64,000 nucleotides of DNA, taken from assembly GCF_001428525.1 (NCBI RefSeq), contig NZ_LMHW01000017.1, positions 1 through 64,000 of the forward strand. The letters run 5' to 3'. Every line of letters begins with the position of its first letter. The first letter of the stretch is position 1. This DNA comes from Flavobacterium sp. Root186 (GTDB lineage Bacteria > Bacteroidota > Bacteroidia > Flavobacteriales > Flavobacteriaceae). A model generated the notes under the pieces. The model was not told the origin of the DNA, did not search any database, and was given only the letters and a program-made list of their open reading frames with translations. Positions 25,239 to 32,400 of the stretch are shown one piece after another. Both the position numbers and the translations under genes were made by a program.

Positions 25239-25268
25239 TTGCTATTACAAATATTTGTAGTAATTTTG
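25239..25268 (+). promoter_or_regulatory. Promoter of rpsA
   Basis: TTG (25239-25241), a 19-nt spacer, and TAATTTTG (25261-25268) fit the Bacteroidota consensus. Transcription would start near 25275, giving a leader of about 110 nt before the rpsA ATG. Confidence 0.65.
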
Positions 25269-25325
25269 CAAACCTTTTGGCAAAGAAGAGTTTCCTTTAG
25301 GTATCAACTATTTATGTAAAACAAC

Positions 25326-25368
25326 TTCTGTTTTTTCTACTGCTTTATGAAACTCGAGGAAAACAGAA
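25326..25368 (+). promoter_or_regulatory. Hairpin in the rpsA mRNA leader
   Basis: TTCTGTTTT (25326-25334) pairs with AAAACAGAA (25360-25368). It ends 18 nt before the rpsA start codon. Ribosomal protein S1 controls its own mRNA leader in E. coli, so this hairpin is a candidate for similar control; that is inference. Confidence 0.4.
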
Positions 25369-25386
25369 TACAAATTTTTTATCAGC

Positions 25387-27165
25387 ATGTCTGAACAATT
25401 AAAATCACAAGAAGAGTTTTTAGCAAATTTTAACTGGCATAACTTCCAAGAAGGAATTGATGCAGTAGATGAGAAAAACTTACAAGAATTCGAAGAACTA
25501 GTTTCAAAAACTTTTATCGCTACAGATCAAGAAGAAGTAGTTGAAGGTGTAGTTGTTAGAATTACAGATAGAGACGTTATCGTTGATATCAACGCAAAAT
25601 CGGAAGGTGTTATTTCTTTAAACGAATTCCGTTACAACCCGAACTTAAAAGTTGGTGACAAAGTAGAAGTATTAATCGACATCCGTGAGGACAAAACAGG
25701 TCAATTAGTATTATCTCACAGAAAAGCACGTACTATTAAATCATGGGATAGAGTTATTTCTGCAAACGAAACAGGAGAAATCGTTAATGGTTTTGTAAAA
25801 TGCAGAACTAAAGGTGGTATGATCGTTGACGTTTTTGGAATTGAAGCTTTCTTACCTGGTTCTCAAATTGATGTTAAGCCAATTAGAGACTACGATGTAT
25901 ATGTAAACAAAATGATGGAATTCAAAGTGGTAAAAATTAACCACGAATTCAAAAACGTTGTTGTATCTCATAAAGCGCTTATTGAAGCTGATATCGAAGT
26001 ACAGAAAAAAGAAATCATCGGTCAATTACAAAAAGGACAAGTATTAGAAGGTGTTGTTAAAAACATTACTTCTTATGGTGTGTTTATTGACTTAGGTGGT
26101 GTTGATGGATTAATTCACATTACTGACCTTTCTTGGAGCAGAATCAACCACCCAAGTGAAGTTCTTGAATTAGACCAAAAATTAAACGTTGTAATCCTTG
26201 ATTTCGATGATGAGAAAACAAGAATTCAATTAGGATTGAAACAATTAAACGCTCACCCATGGGATGCTTTAGATGCTAATTTAACTATTGGTGATAAAGT
26301 AAAAGGTAAAGTAGTTGTAATCGCTGATTACGGTGCTTTCATCGAAGTTGCTGAAGGTGTTGAAGGTTTAATCCACGTTTCTGAAATGTCATGGTCAACT
26401 CATTTACGTTCTGCTCAGGATTTCGTAAAAGTTGGAGATGTTGTTGAGGCTGTTATCTTAACTTTAGATAGAGATGACCGTAAAATGTCATTAGGTATCA
26501 AACAATTGACTCAAGATCCATGGACTGACATTACTTCTAAATACCCAGTAGGTTCTAAACATACAGGTATCGTTAGAAACTTTACAAACTTTGGTATTTT
26601 CGTAGAATTAGAAGAAGGAATTGATGGATTAATTTACATCTCTGACTTATCTTGGACTAAGAAAATCAAACACCCATCTGAATTTGTAAATGTTGGTGAG
26701 AAACTTGATGTAGTGGTATTAGAATTAGATGTTGAAGGACGTAAATTATCTTTAGGTCACAAACAAACTACTGCTAATCCTTGGGATCAATACGAAGATT
26801 CTTTCGCTGTAGGAACTATCCACAATGGTGAGATTTCTGAAATCGTTGACAAAGGAGCTACTGTAGAATTCGGAGATGATATCGTTGCTTTCATTCCAAC
26901 TCGTCACCTTGAAAAAGAAGACGGAAAGAAATTGAAAAAAGGTGATACTGCTGATTTCAAAGTAATTGAATTCAATAAAGAATTCAAAAGAGTAGTTGCT
27001 TCTCACACTGCTATCTTCCGTGAAGAAGAAGAGAAAAACGTGAAAGCTGCAACTGAAAATACTTCATCTGCATCTACTACTAATGCACCAGCTGCAACTT
27101 TAGGAGATAACAATGATGTATTAGCTGCATTAAAAGCTAAAATGGAAAAAACTGAGAAAAAATAA
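25387..27165 (+). CDS. rpsA: 30S ribosomal protein S1
   Basis: 592 aa with six S1 (OB-fold) RNA-binding domains, starting near residues 50, 133, 218, 302, 389 and 476. Domains 3-5 have the strong motif G-x-V-x-x-I-x-x-Y-G-x-F-I-x-L/V-x-G-x-x-G-L-I-H. The tail (about 550-592) is acidic/Ala-Ser-Thr-rich and unstructured. S1 unfolds mRNA at the ribosome; in Bacteroidota it is of interest because mRNAs rarely carry Shine-Dalgarno sites. Codon use is highly biased, as expected for a strongly expressed gene. Confidence 0.97.
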   Translation: MSEQLKSQEEFLANFNWHNFQEGIDAVDEKNLQEFEELVSKTFIATDQEEVVEGVVVRITDRDVIVDINAKSEGVISLNEFRYNPNLKVGDKVEVLIDIREDKTGQLVLSHRKARTIKSWDRVISANETGEIVNGFVKCRTKGGMIVDVFGIEAFLPGSQIDVKPIRDYDVYVNKMMEFKVVKINHEFKNVVVSHKALIEADIEVQKKEIIGQLQKGQVLEGVVKNITSYGVFIDLGGVDGLIHITDLSWSRINHPSEVLELDQKLNVVILDFDDEKTRIQLGLKQLNAHPWDALDANLTIGDKVKGKVVVIADYGAFIEVAEGVEGLIHVSEMSWSTHLRSAQDFVKVGDVVEAVILTLDRDDRKMSLGIKQLTQDPWTDITSKYPVGSKHTGIVRNFTNFGIFVELEEGIDGLIYISDLSWTKKIKHPSEFVNVGEKLDVVVLELDVEGRKLSLGHKQTTANPWDQYEDSFAVGTIHNGEISEIVDKGATVEFGDDIVAFIPTRHLEKEDGKKLKKGDTADFKVIEFNKEFKRVVASHTAIFREEEEKNVKAATENTSSASTTNAPAATLGDNNDVLAALKAKMEKTEKK

Positions 27166-27186
27166 TTCTTAGTTTTATATAAATAG

Positions 27187-27216
27187 AAAGTCCCACATTA
27201 CTGTGGGACTTTTTTG
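27187..27216 (+). terminator. Intrinsic terminator of rpsA
   Basis: AAAGTCCCACA pairs perfectly with TGTGGGACTTT around a TTAC loop and runs into six T. Confidence 0.9.
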
Positions 27217-27276
27217 TATGTGTTTTTTTAAGGTTTTATTTGTTTCAGGTTTCAGGTTTTTACAGAATTATAAACT

Positions 27277-27807
27277 TTATTTAATTGCTAATAATTTTGT
27301 TTCTTCCAGAGTATAATAATCCACAATTGCATAAGAGTTTATTCCCGTTATTTTTATCTCATCAAGAATATCAACTAAGTTGCCATAATTAGAGTTTTTG
27401 CTTGGTTTAATAATAACTGTAACACCAATTTCCGGCCTTCCCATACTGGCTGAATATTCATGGACTTTTTTATTTATAGATATTAATTCCTTTCTTATTC
27501 CTTCTTTTCCATATTGCACCTCTTTAGGGTTTTGGATAGGAGAGTATAATAAACCCATATATGTAATCATTTTATTATTATCATCCAATAAGACAGTTAG
27601 AATACGGTTTTCATCTGGTTTGTTACATTCAGGTTCAGGACCACAACCTCCGCGATATCCATATTCATATTCCATCATTTTCGGCTTCGCTAACTCAATT
27701 GTCACCATAAAAAATATAATCAGCAAAAATGAAACGCTGACCATTGCAGTTAAATCCACTTTTATGCTTAATTTTTTACTTCTGATTTTTTTAGGGAGAT
27801 TTTCCAT
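27277..27807 (-). CDS. ExbD/TolR-like protein, paralogue 1 of 3
   Basis: 176 aa. A basic N-terminus (KKIRSKKLSIK) is followed by one transmembrane helix (VDLTAMVSVSFLLIIFFMV, about 18-36) and a periplasmic ExbD domain ending VDILDEIKITGINSYAIVDYY. Aligned with E. coli ExbD (VTPFIDVMLVLLIIFM), the essential proton-relay aspartate is serine here (AMVSVSF) and the preceding proline is alanine. A short Cys-containing stretch (GGCGPEPECN) follows the helix. Last of three tandem paralogues; 11 bp after the previous one. No exbB or tonB gene is near. Coupling to proton flow is therefore doubtful. Confidence 0.8.
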   Translation of the reverse strand: MENLPKKIRSKKLSIKVDLTAMVSVSFLLIIFFMVTIELAKPKMMEYEYGYRGGCGPEPECNKPDENRILTVLLDDNNKMITYMGLLYSPIQNPKEVQYGKEGIRKELISINKKVHEYSASMGRPEIGVTVIIKPSKNSNYGNLVDILDEIKITGINSYAIVDYYTLEETKLLAIK

Positions 27808-27818
27808 AATTAGAGTAT

Positions 27819-28355
27819 TTATTTAGAAGCTAATAATTTTGATTCTTCTGGAGTGTATTCAGGCACGATTGCGTAGGTGTCAATTTTTGCAATTGCCATT
27901 TCATCTAAAATATCGACCAAATTCTTGAAATTACATTTTTTACTTGGCTTTATAATTACGATGGGACCATATTTTGGTTTTCCTATTGCAGCAGAATGTT
28001 CTCGAATTGTGTTGCTTTTTTCAAGTAGTATTTTACGAATTCCGTTATTCCCATAACTTACTTTTTTTGGATCTTCTAAAGGATTAAATAAAAGGCCTGA
28101 ATAAGTAATTATTTTATTATTATCATCTAATAAAACGGTTATAATACGACGTGTATCGGTGCCACAAGTTATAACACAGTCAAATTTATCATCGCAGTGC
28201 CTTTCCGGCATACTTAAATCCAATGCTTTTGGCTTAGACAATTCACCAACAAGCATAAAAAAGATAATTAGTAAAAATGAAACACTGACCATTGCAGTCA
28301 AATCAACTCTTGAATTTAACTTTTTGCTTCTTATTTTCTGAGGAAGATTTTTCAT
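27819..28355 (-). CDS. ExbD/TolR-like protein, paralogue 2 of 3
   Basis: 178 aa. It has the same architecture as its neighbours: basic tail, helix DLTAMVSVSFLLIIFFML (about 19-36), the SKPKALDLSMP strand typical of Bacteroidota ExbD, then a periplasmic domain with VIIKPSKKCNFKNLVDILDEM. The ExbD aspartate is again serine. The variable stretch after the helix holds three cysteines (HCDDKFDCVITCG), plus one more in the domain. It is 25 bp after paralogue 3 and 11 bp before paralogue 1, so the three form an operon. Confidence 0.8.
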   Translation of the reverse strand: MKNLPQKIRSKKLNSRVDLTAMVSVSFLLIIFFMLVGELSKPKALDLSMPERHCDDKFDCVITCGTDTRRIITVLLDDNNKIITYSGLLFNPLEDPKKVSYGNNGIRKILLEKSNTIREHSAAIGKPKYGPIVIIKPSKKCNFKNLVDILDEMAIAKIDTYAIVPEYTPEESKLLASK

Positions 28356-28380
28356 AGATCTAGATTTAAGTTAAAAAGAA

Positions 28381-28911
28381 TTAATTTGAAGCCAATAATT
28401 TAGATTCTTCTGGAGTAAACTCAGGTATGATTGCATAGGTTTCAATATTAGCAATTGCCATTTCATCTAAAATATCAATCAAATTTTTAAAGTTAGATTT
28501 TTTACTAGGTTTTATAATGACAGTAATTCCTCTTCCGGGTTTTCCTAAAGCTGCTGAATATTCGAGCACACTTTTATTTCTTTTTAGCAATTCCTGACGA
28601 ATTCCCTCTTTACCGTATTTAATTTCTTTTGGAGAAACTATCGGAGAACTCAAAATGCCCATGTAATATATCAATTTGTTATTTTCACCTAACACTATAG
28701 TTATTGATCTGTTTTCTCCATAATGAGGTGGAGGACACTCACAACAACCTCTTCTGTCTTCTGCGTTATAATATTCCATGACTCTTGGTTTAGACAATTC
28801 ACCAACGAGTATAAAGAATATAATCAGCAAAAAAGAAACGCTGACCATTGCAGTTAAATCTACTCGTGAGCTCAATTTTTTACTTCTTACTTTTTTAGGT
28901 AAATTTTGCAT
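28381..28911 (-). CDS. ExbD/TolR-like protein, paralogue 3 of 3 (first gene)
   Basis: 176 aa, promoter-proximal member of the trio. The transmembrane helix DLTAMVSVSFLLIIFFIL lacks the ExbD proton-relay aspartate (Ser in its place). The variable segment after it has the cluster RRGCCECPPPHYGEN with three cysteines. The periplasmic domain (about 70-176) has the conserved NRSITIVLGENNKLIYYMG and FKNLIDILDEM. No ExbB partner is adjacent. The upstream 208 bp to the divergent fasciclin gene contain no clear TAnnTTTG box on this strand. Confidence 0.8.
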   Translation of the reverse strand: MQNLPKKVRSKKLSSRVDLTAMVSVSFLLIIFFILVGELSKPRVMEYYNAEDRRGCCECPPPHYGENRSITIVLGENNKLIYYMGILSSPIVSPKEIKYGKEGIRQELLKRNKSVLEYSAALGKPGRGITVIIKPSKKSNFKNLIDILDEMAIANIETYAIIPEFTPEESKLLASN

Positions 28912-29119
28912 AATGAATTGTTTTATTTCTAAAAATAATAATTAAATGTTAATAAAATTAATTTTTTATTGATTTTTTTTTGATAACAATCTAATGATTT
29001 ATAGGCTATAGCAATAAATTTTATGCCTATTTCAATTTGAATTTTGATAAAATAAATTTTTGATCAAAACCAAAACGAATATATCAACGTAAATGAGCTT
29101 ATAACTTAAAATATAAATT

Positions 29120-29674
29120 ATGAAAACTAGAAAATTTTTAGCCGCCGCCATTTTAGCCTTATCATTCGGATTTACATCTTTTGCTCAAAAATCAGTAATG
29201 GTAGGCGGTGCGGCGATGTATCCAAACAAAAATATTATCGAGAATGCCGTTAATTCAAAAGATCATACCACTCTTGTTGCTGCTGTAAAAGCTGCAGGAT
29301 TAGTTGAAACATTGCAAAGTGCAGGACCATTTACTGTTTTTGCTCCAACAAATGCTGCTTTTGATAAATTGCCAAAGGGAACTGTTGAGTCATTATTAAA
29401 ACCTGAAAATTTAAAAACACTGCAAACGATCTTGACCTATCATGTTGTTGCAGGAAAAATGAATGCGCCTGATATTGCAGAAGCTATAAAAGCAGGAAAC
29501 GGAAAAGCTACTCTTAAAACAGTAAGCGGCGGGACTCTTACGGCTTGGATGAAAGGAAAAGATTTGTATGTTACTGACGAAAATGGTAATAAATCTAAAG
29601 TAACAATTGCAGACGTGAACCAATCAAATGGAGTGATTCATGTTGTTGATGCTGTATTACTGCCTAAAAAATAA
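29120..29674 (+). CDS. Secreted fasciclin (FAS1) domain protein
   Basis: 184 aa. A signal peptide (ends TSFAQ near residue 23) is followed by a single FAS1 domain (about 40-182). The two FAS1 signatures are visible: FTVFAPTNAAFDKLP in the H1 region and SNGVIHVVDAVLLP at the end; TILTYHVVAGKM lies between. Such proteins are periplasmic or surface-attached and are thought to mediate adhesion. A single-gene unit: terminator downstream, divergent from the ExbD-like cluster. Confidence 0.9.
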   Translation: MKTRKFLAAAILALSFGFTSFAQKSVMVGGAAMYPNKNIIENAVNSKDHTTLVAAVKAAGLVETLQSAGPFTVFAPTNAAFDKLPKGTVESLLKPENLKTLQTILTYHVVAGKMNAPDIAEAIKAGNGKATLKTVSGGTLTAWMKGKDLYVTDENGNKSKVTIADVNQSNGVIHVVDAVLLPKK

Positions 29675-29710
29675 TTAAAGACCTCCAAAAATAGAATGCC
29701 TACAATGAAG

Positions 29711-29738
29711 AAGCCTTGCAGATATGCAGGGCTTTTTT
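29711..29738 (+). terminator. Terminator of the fasciclin gene
   Basis: AAGCCTTGCA pairs with TGCAGGGCTT (one wobble) around a GATA loop; six T follow and overlap the end of the convergent exporter gene. Confidence 0.75.
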
Positions 29739-30582
29739 ATTTCTTCGCGGTCAAGGTACTTCCAGCAGACGCAATTACAACACACAATACGGCTAATATT
29801 TCATAAAAGCTTAAGTTTTCCTGTAGAAAGATAAATCCGCAAATAGAAGCAGCTGCAGGCTCTAAACTCATTAAAATACTAAATGTACGCGGAGGAAGCT
29901 GACCTAAAGCTTTCATTTCTAAAGTAAACGGAATTGCACTAGATAAAAGAGCAAGCGCAACACCCATTCCGAAAAGTTTTGGAGTTAAGTTCACTAATCC
30001 ATTTTCAAGGAATCCGAAAGGCAAAATCAGGATTGCAGCAAATAACATTCCGGTTGAAACGGCCTGACCTCCATTCATTATTTTTGAAATTTTCCCACCT
30101 AAAACTATGTATGCCGCCCAAAGCGCACCGGCCAAGAGAGCGAATACAACTCCTAAAACATCTAAACGAGCATTTGTCCATGGAGCAATTAAAACAATTC
30201 CCATTGCGGCCAGTAAAACCCAACAATAATCGATTAAACGTTTTGAGCCTATAATAGCAACCAATAGTGGTCCCATAAACTCTAAAGTTACAGCCAGACC
30301 AATTGGAATTCTTTCAATAGCAAAATAAAAAATCAAATTCATTGCACCTAATGACAAACCATACGGGATTACAATTTTCCATTGCGCAGGAGTTATTGCT
30401 TTTAAATTTGGTCTGTAGGCCAATAATAAAATTAATGCCGAAACACCAATACGTATAGATGCCGTTCCCGCAGCTCCAATTGCAGGAAAAAGTGTTTTTG
30501 CAATCGCAGCCCCGCATTGTACACTTATAATTGCCAATAAAACTGCCGGAACAGGAGGAAGGTTAAATTCTTTATTTTTCAT
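29737..30582 (-). CDS. DMT-superfamily exporter, RhtA-like
   Basis: This 281-aa protein has ten hydrophobic helices in two EamA halves. The N-terminal half has SVQCGAAIAKTLFPAIGAAG and VTLEFMGPLLVA; the second has PFTLEMKALGQLPPRTFSILMSLEPAAA. These match the E. coli threonine/homoserine exporter RhtA (SIQGGASLAKSLFPLVGAPG, LEFTGPLAVA, LPTRTFGTLMSMEPALAA) closely along the whole length. Export of amino acids is therefore likely, but specificity is not proven. A TACTTTTG -7-like box lies at 30631-30638 on this strand, without a good -33. Confidence 0.85.
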   Translation of the reverse strand: MKNKEFNLPPVPAVLLAIISVQCGAAIAKTLFPAIGAAGTASIRIGVSALILLLAYRPNLKAITPAQWKIVIPYGLSLGAMNLIFYFAIERIPIGLAVTLEFMGPLLVAIIGSKRLIDYCWVLLAAMGIVLIAPWTNARLDVLGVVFALLAGALWAAYIVLGGKISKIMNGGQAVSTGMLFAAILILPFGFLENGLVNLTPKLFGMGVALALLSSAIPFTLEMKALGQLPPRTFSILMSLEPAAASICGFIFLQENLSFYEILAVLCVVIASAGSTLTAKK

Positions 30583-30649
30583 AAATATAATATTGCAGAA
30601 AATAAAATCAATTATTTCTGCTGTCTAAAACAAAAGTATTTTTAATTGA

Positions 30650-30790
30650 TTATCCTAAAGCTCGTTTAGTAACATATGCGCGATAGCCAATGATCGCCAT
30701 TTGCCATTTTTTTGCTTTTGAAATATCCAGACCTTGTTTAGTAAAACTAGGCAGTAGAATTTTATTTAGTTTGGCTAAAATTTTATACAT
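30650..30790 (-). CDS. 46-aa conserved-looking small protein
   Basis: The ORF encodes 46 aa, basic and amphipathic, starting MYKILAKLNKILLPSF and ending RAYVTKRALG. It has a good promoter just upstream (TTG, 22 nt, TATCTTTG at 30807-30839), which supports expression. As I recall, similar short flavobacterial proteins have sometimes been labelled SsrA-binding protein, but it is far too short for the SmpB fold and I see no evidence for that function. It lies 68 bp upstream of the RhtA-like exporter on the same strand. Confidence 0.6.
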   Translation of the reverse strand: MYKILAKLNKILLPSFTKQGLDISKAKKWQMAIIGYRAYVTKRALG

Positions 30791-30806
30791 GGCAGATTTG
30801 TTTTTT

Positions 30807-30839
30807 CAAAGATATAAAAAAAGACTTTGTTACTCACAA
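30807..30839 (-). promoter_or_regulatory. Promoter of the 46-aa gene
   Basis: On the minus strand, TTG (30837-30839), a 22-nt spacer and TATCTTTG (30807-30814) fit the consensus. The -33 element overlaps the terminator hairpin of the preceding gene. Confidence 0.5.
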
Positions 30840-30849
30840 AGTCTTTTTT
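30817..30849 (-). terminator. Terminator of the serine hydrolase gene
   Basis: A perfect 14-bp stem, AAAAAAGACTTTGT with ACAAAGTCTTTTTT. On the minus strand it runs into a T tract downstream of the serine hydrolase. Confidence 0.8.
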
Positions 30850-30870
30850 AGCTTCAAAACATTAATTAAT

Positions 30871-32313
30871 TTATTCGATCTTCAGGATCAGGTTTTTGTT
30901 TTCTCCTTCTTCAGTATTTAAAGCATTTTTTGGCGTTTTTGCCCAGCCTGTTTTGTTTATCACAAATTTGAACATTTGGGTTTTATCTTTTTCGAACTGA
31001 CTTTTCGGAACCGTAAGTTCAAACGTGTTTTTATTTTTTCGAATCATTTGATACTTATTATCATTTGGGTTCCAATTGTTAAAAGTTCCGGCAATTGAAA
31101 CACTTTTTACTAAATCAGTATTAAGCGATTTATAATGCTCATAAGTGAAAATTACATTGTCTTTCGTTAATGTGTAACCATACAATTCTTTTTTGTTTTC
31201 TGGTTTAGAAATCAAATCTTCAGATAATTTTACAATTGCATTTCCTAGTGCATTTCCTGTGTTTTCATTACTGATGTTTACAATAATAGAAATTCCTAAA
31301 CCAATTTCAGGATAAACTAAAAACATATTTTGTGTTCCAAAAGCTCCTCCATGTTTCCAGCAGTTTCTGCCAAAATTGTCAACTTCAATTCCATCCCAAA
31401 AATAACCATTCCAGCTTGTATCAGAATTTAAAAGATTTCTTTGAGATTCTGCCACAATTTTATTTTTTGTACTTAACTCATATGCATGGAATTTGAGTAA
31501 ATCACTTAAAGTAGATTTTAAATATCCGGCAGCACCCCACAAATTATCTGAAATATTTGGCATTAATTTTTTGCCATTATACCCATTAGCAATAAGAACA
31601 GATTTATCTAAAGTTAGATAAGTTGAATTCATGTTTAATTTTGAAAGAATATTTTCCTTCAATAACGTTTCATAATTTTTATGATAAACATTCTCTAAAA
31701 TGTGTGCAGCTAATTGTAGACTACCGTTACTGTATTTAAACTTTGTTCCCGGCAGCGTATCTAATTTCATAGTTTTTAAATCTTCGAAGAATTTGGTTCT
31801 TGAATATTCATCATCTGTTTTTTTGAAAGCGATATAGCTGCTGTCTGTCTGCTTTTTTCTTAATTCTGAAGTATCAGGTAAATCTTTATTGAAGCCGGTT
31901 CTAAACGAAACTAAATCCTTAATTTTTATTGGAGTTCCATTATATTCTAAATTTGGATAAGGACCTGTCAAATATTTTCGAATATCATCTTCAGGATTTA
32001 TTTTTCCTTCGACAACTGCCTGAGCAACTAATAATCCAGTGAATAATTTGGTTATCGAAGCTACTTCAAAAACGGTATTGTTATTGGCTTGATTTTCTTT
32101 TCCTTTGTCTATTTCTCCGTAATGTTTTGTATACGTTTTACCATCTTTTATAACTCCTATAGACACTGAATTTGCTTTAGAATTTTCGAGTAAAACTTTA
32201 GCATTCTTGTCCATGAAGGCTAGAATTTCTTTTTCTGTAAATGAACTTGATTTTTGTTGCGCAAAGCAGGAAATAAACAATAGTATAAATAAAACTGAAA
32301 ATGCTTTTTTCAT
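30871..32313 (-). CDS. Serine hydrolase (beta-lactamase class C-like) with glycogen-binding-like C-terminus
   Basis: 480 aa, exported: the N-terminal signal ends near SCFAQ (lipoprotein at C16 is possible). The penicillin-binding/class C fold has S-x-x-K at 86-89 (SITK), Y-x-N at 194-196 (YSN) and H-x-G at 321-323 (HGG). Residues about 400-480 (VKSVSIAGTFNNWNP, then MFKFVINKTGW) form an E-set domain like the AMPK/CBM48 glycogen-binding module. The combination suggests an esterase or peptidase that also touches a polysaccharide. The substrate is unknown. Flanked by terminators on both sides. Confidence 0.85.
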   Translation of the reverse strand: MKKAFSVLFILLFISCFAQQKSSSFTEKEILAFMDKNAKVLLENSKANSVSIGVIKDGKTYTKHYGEIDKGKENQANNNTVFEVASITKLFTGLLVAQAVVEGKINPEDDIRKYLTGPYPNLEYNGTPIKIKDLVSFRTGFNKDLPDTSELRKKQTDSSYIAFKKTDDEYSRTKFFEDLKTMKLDTLPGTKFKYSNGSLQLAAHILENVYHKNYETLLKENILSKLNMNSTYLTLDKSVLIANGYNGKKLMPNISDNLWGAAGYLKSTLSDLLKFHAYELSTKNKIVAESQRNLLNSDTSWNGYFWDGIEVDNFGRNCWKHGGAFGTQNMFLVYPEIGLGISIIVNISNENTGNALGNAIVKLSEDLISKPENKKELYGYTLTKDNVIFTYEHYKSLNTDLVKSVSIAGTFNNWNPNDNKYQMIRKNKNTFELTVPKSQFEKDKTQMFKFVINKTGWAKTPKNALNTEEGENKNLILKIE

Positions 32314-32351
32314 TTTTGATTATTTTTAATGTATTCGATATTTAATTATAT

Positions 32352-32381
32352 TAAAAAACCAGTGTTTTGTACACTGGTTTT
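32352..32381 (-). terminator. Terminator of the BlaI/M56 cluster
   Basis: AAAACCAGTGT pairs with ACACTGGTTTT around a 5-nt loop; on the minus strand six T follow. It closes the four-gene cluster starting at 36704. Confidence 0.8.
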
Positions 32382-32400
32382 CAATCTATTGAAGGGATCT

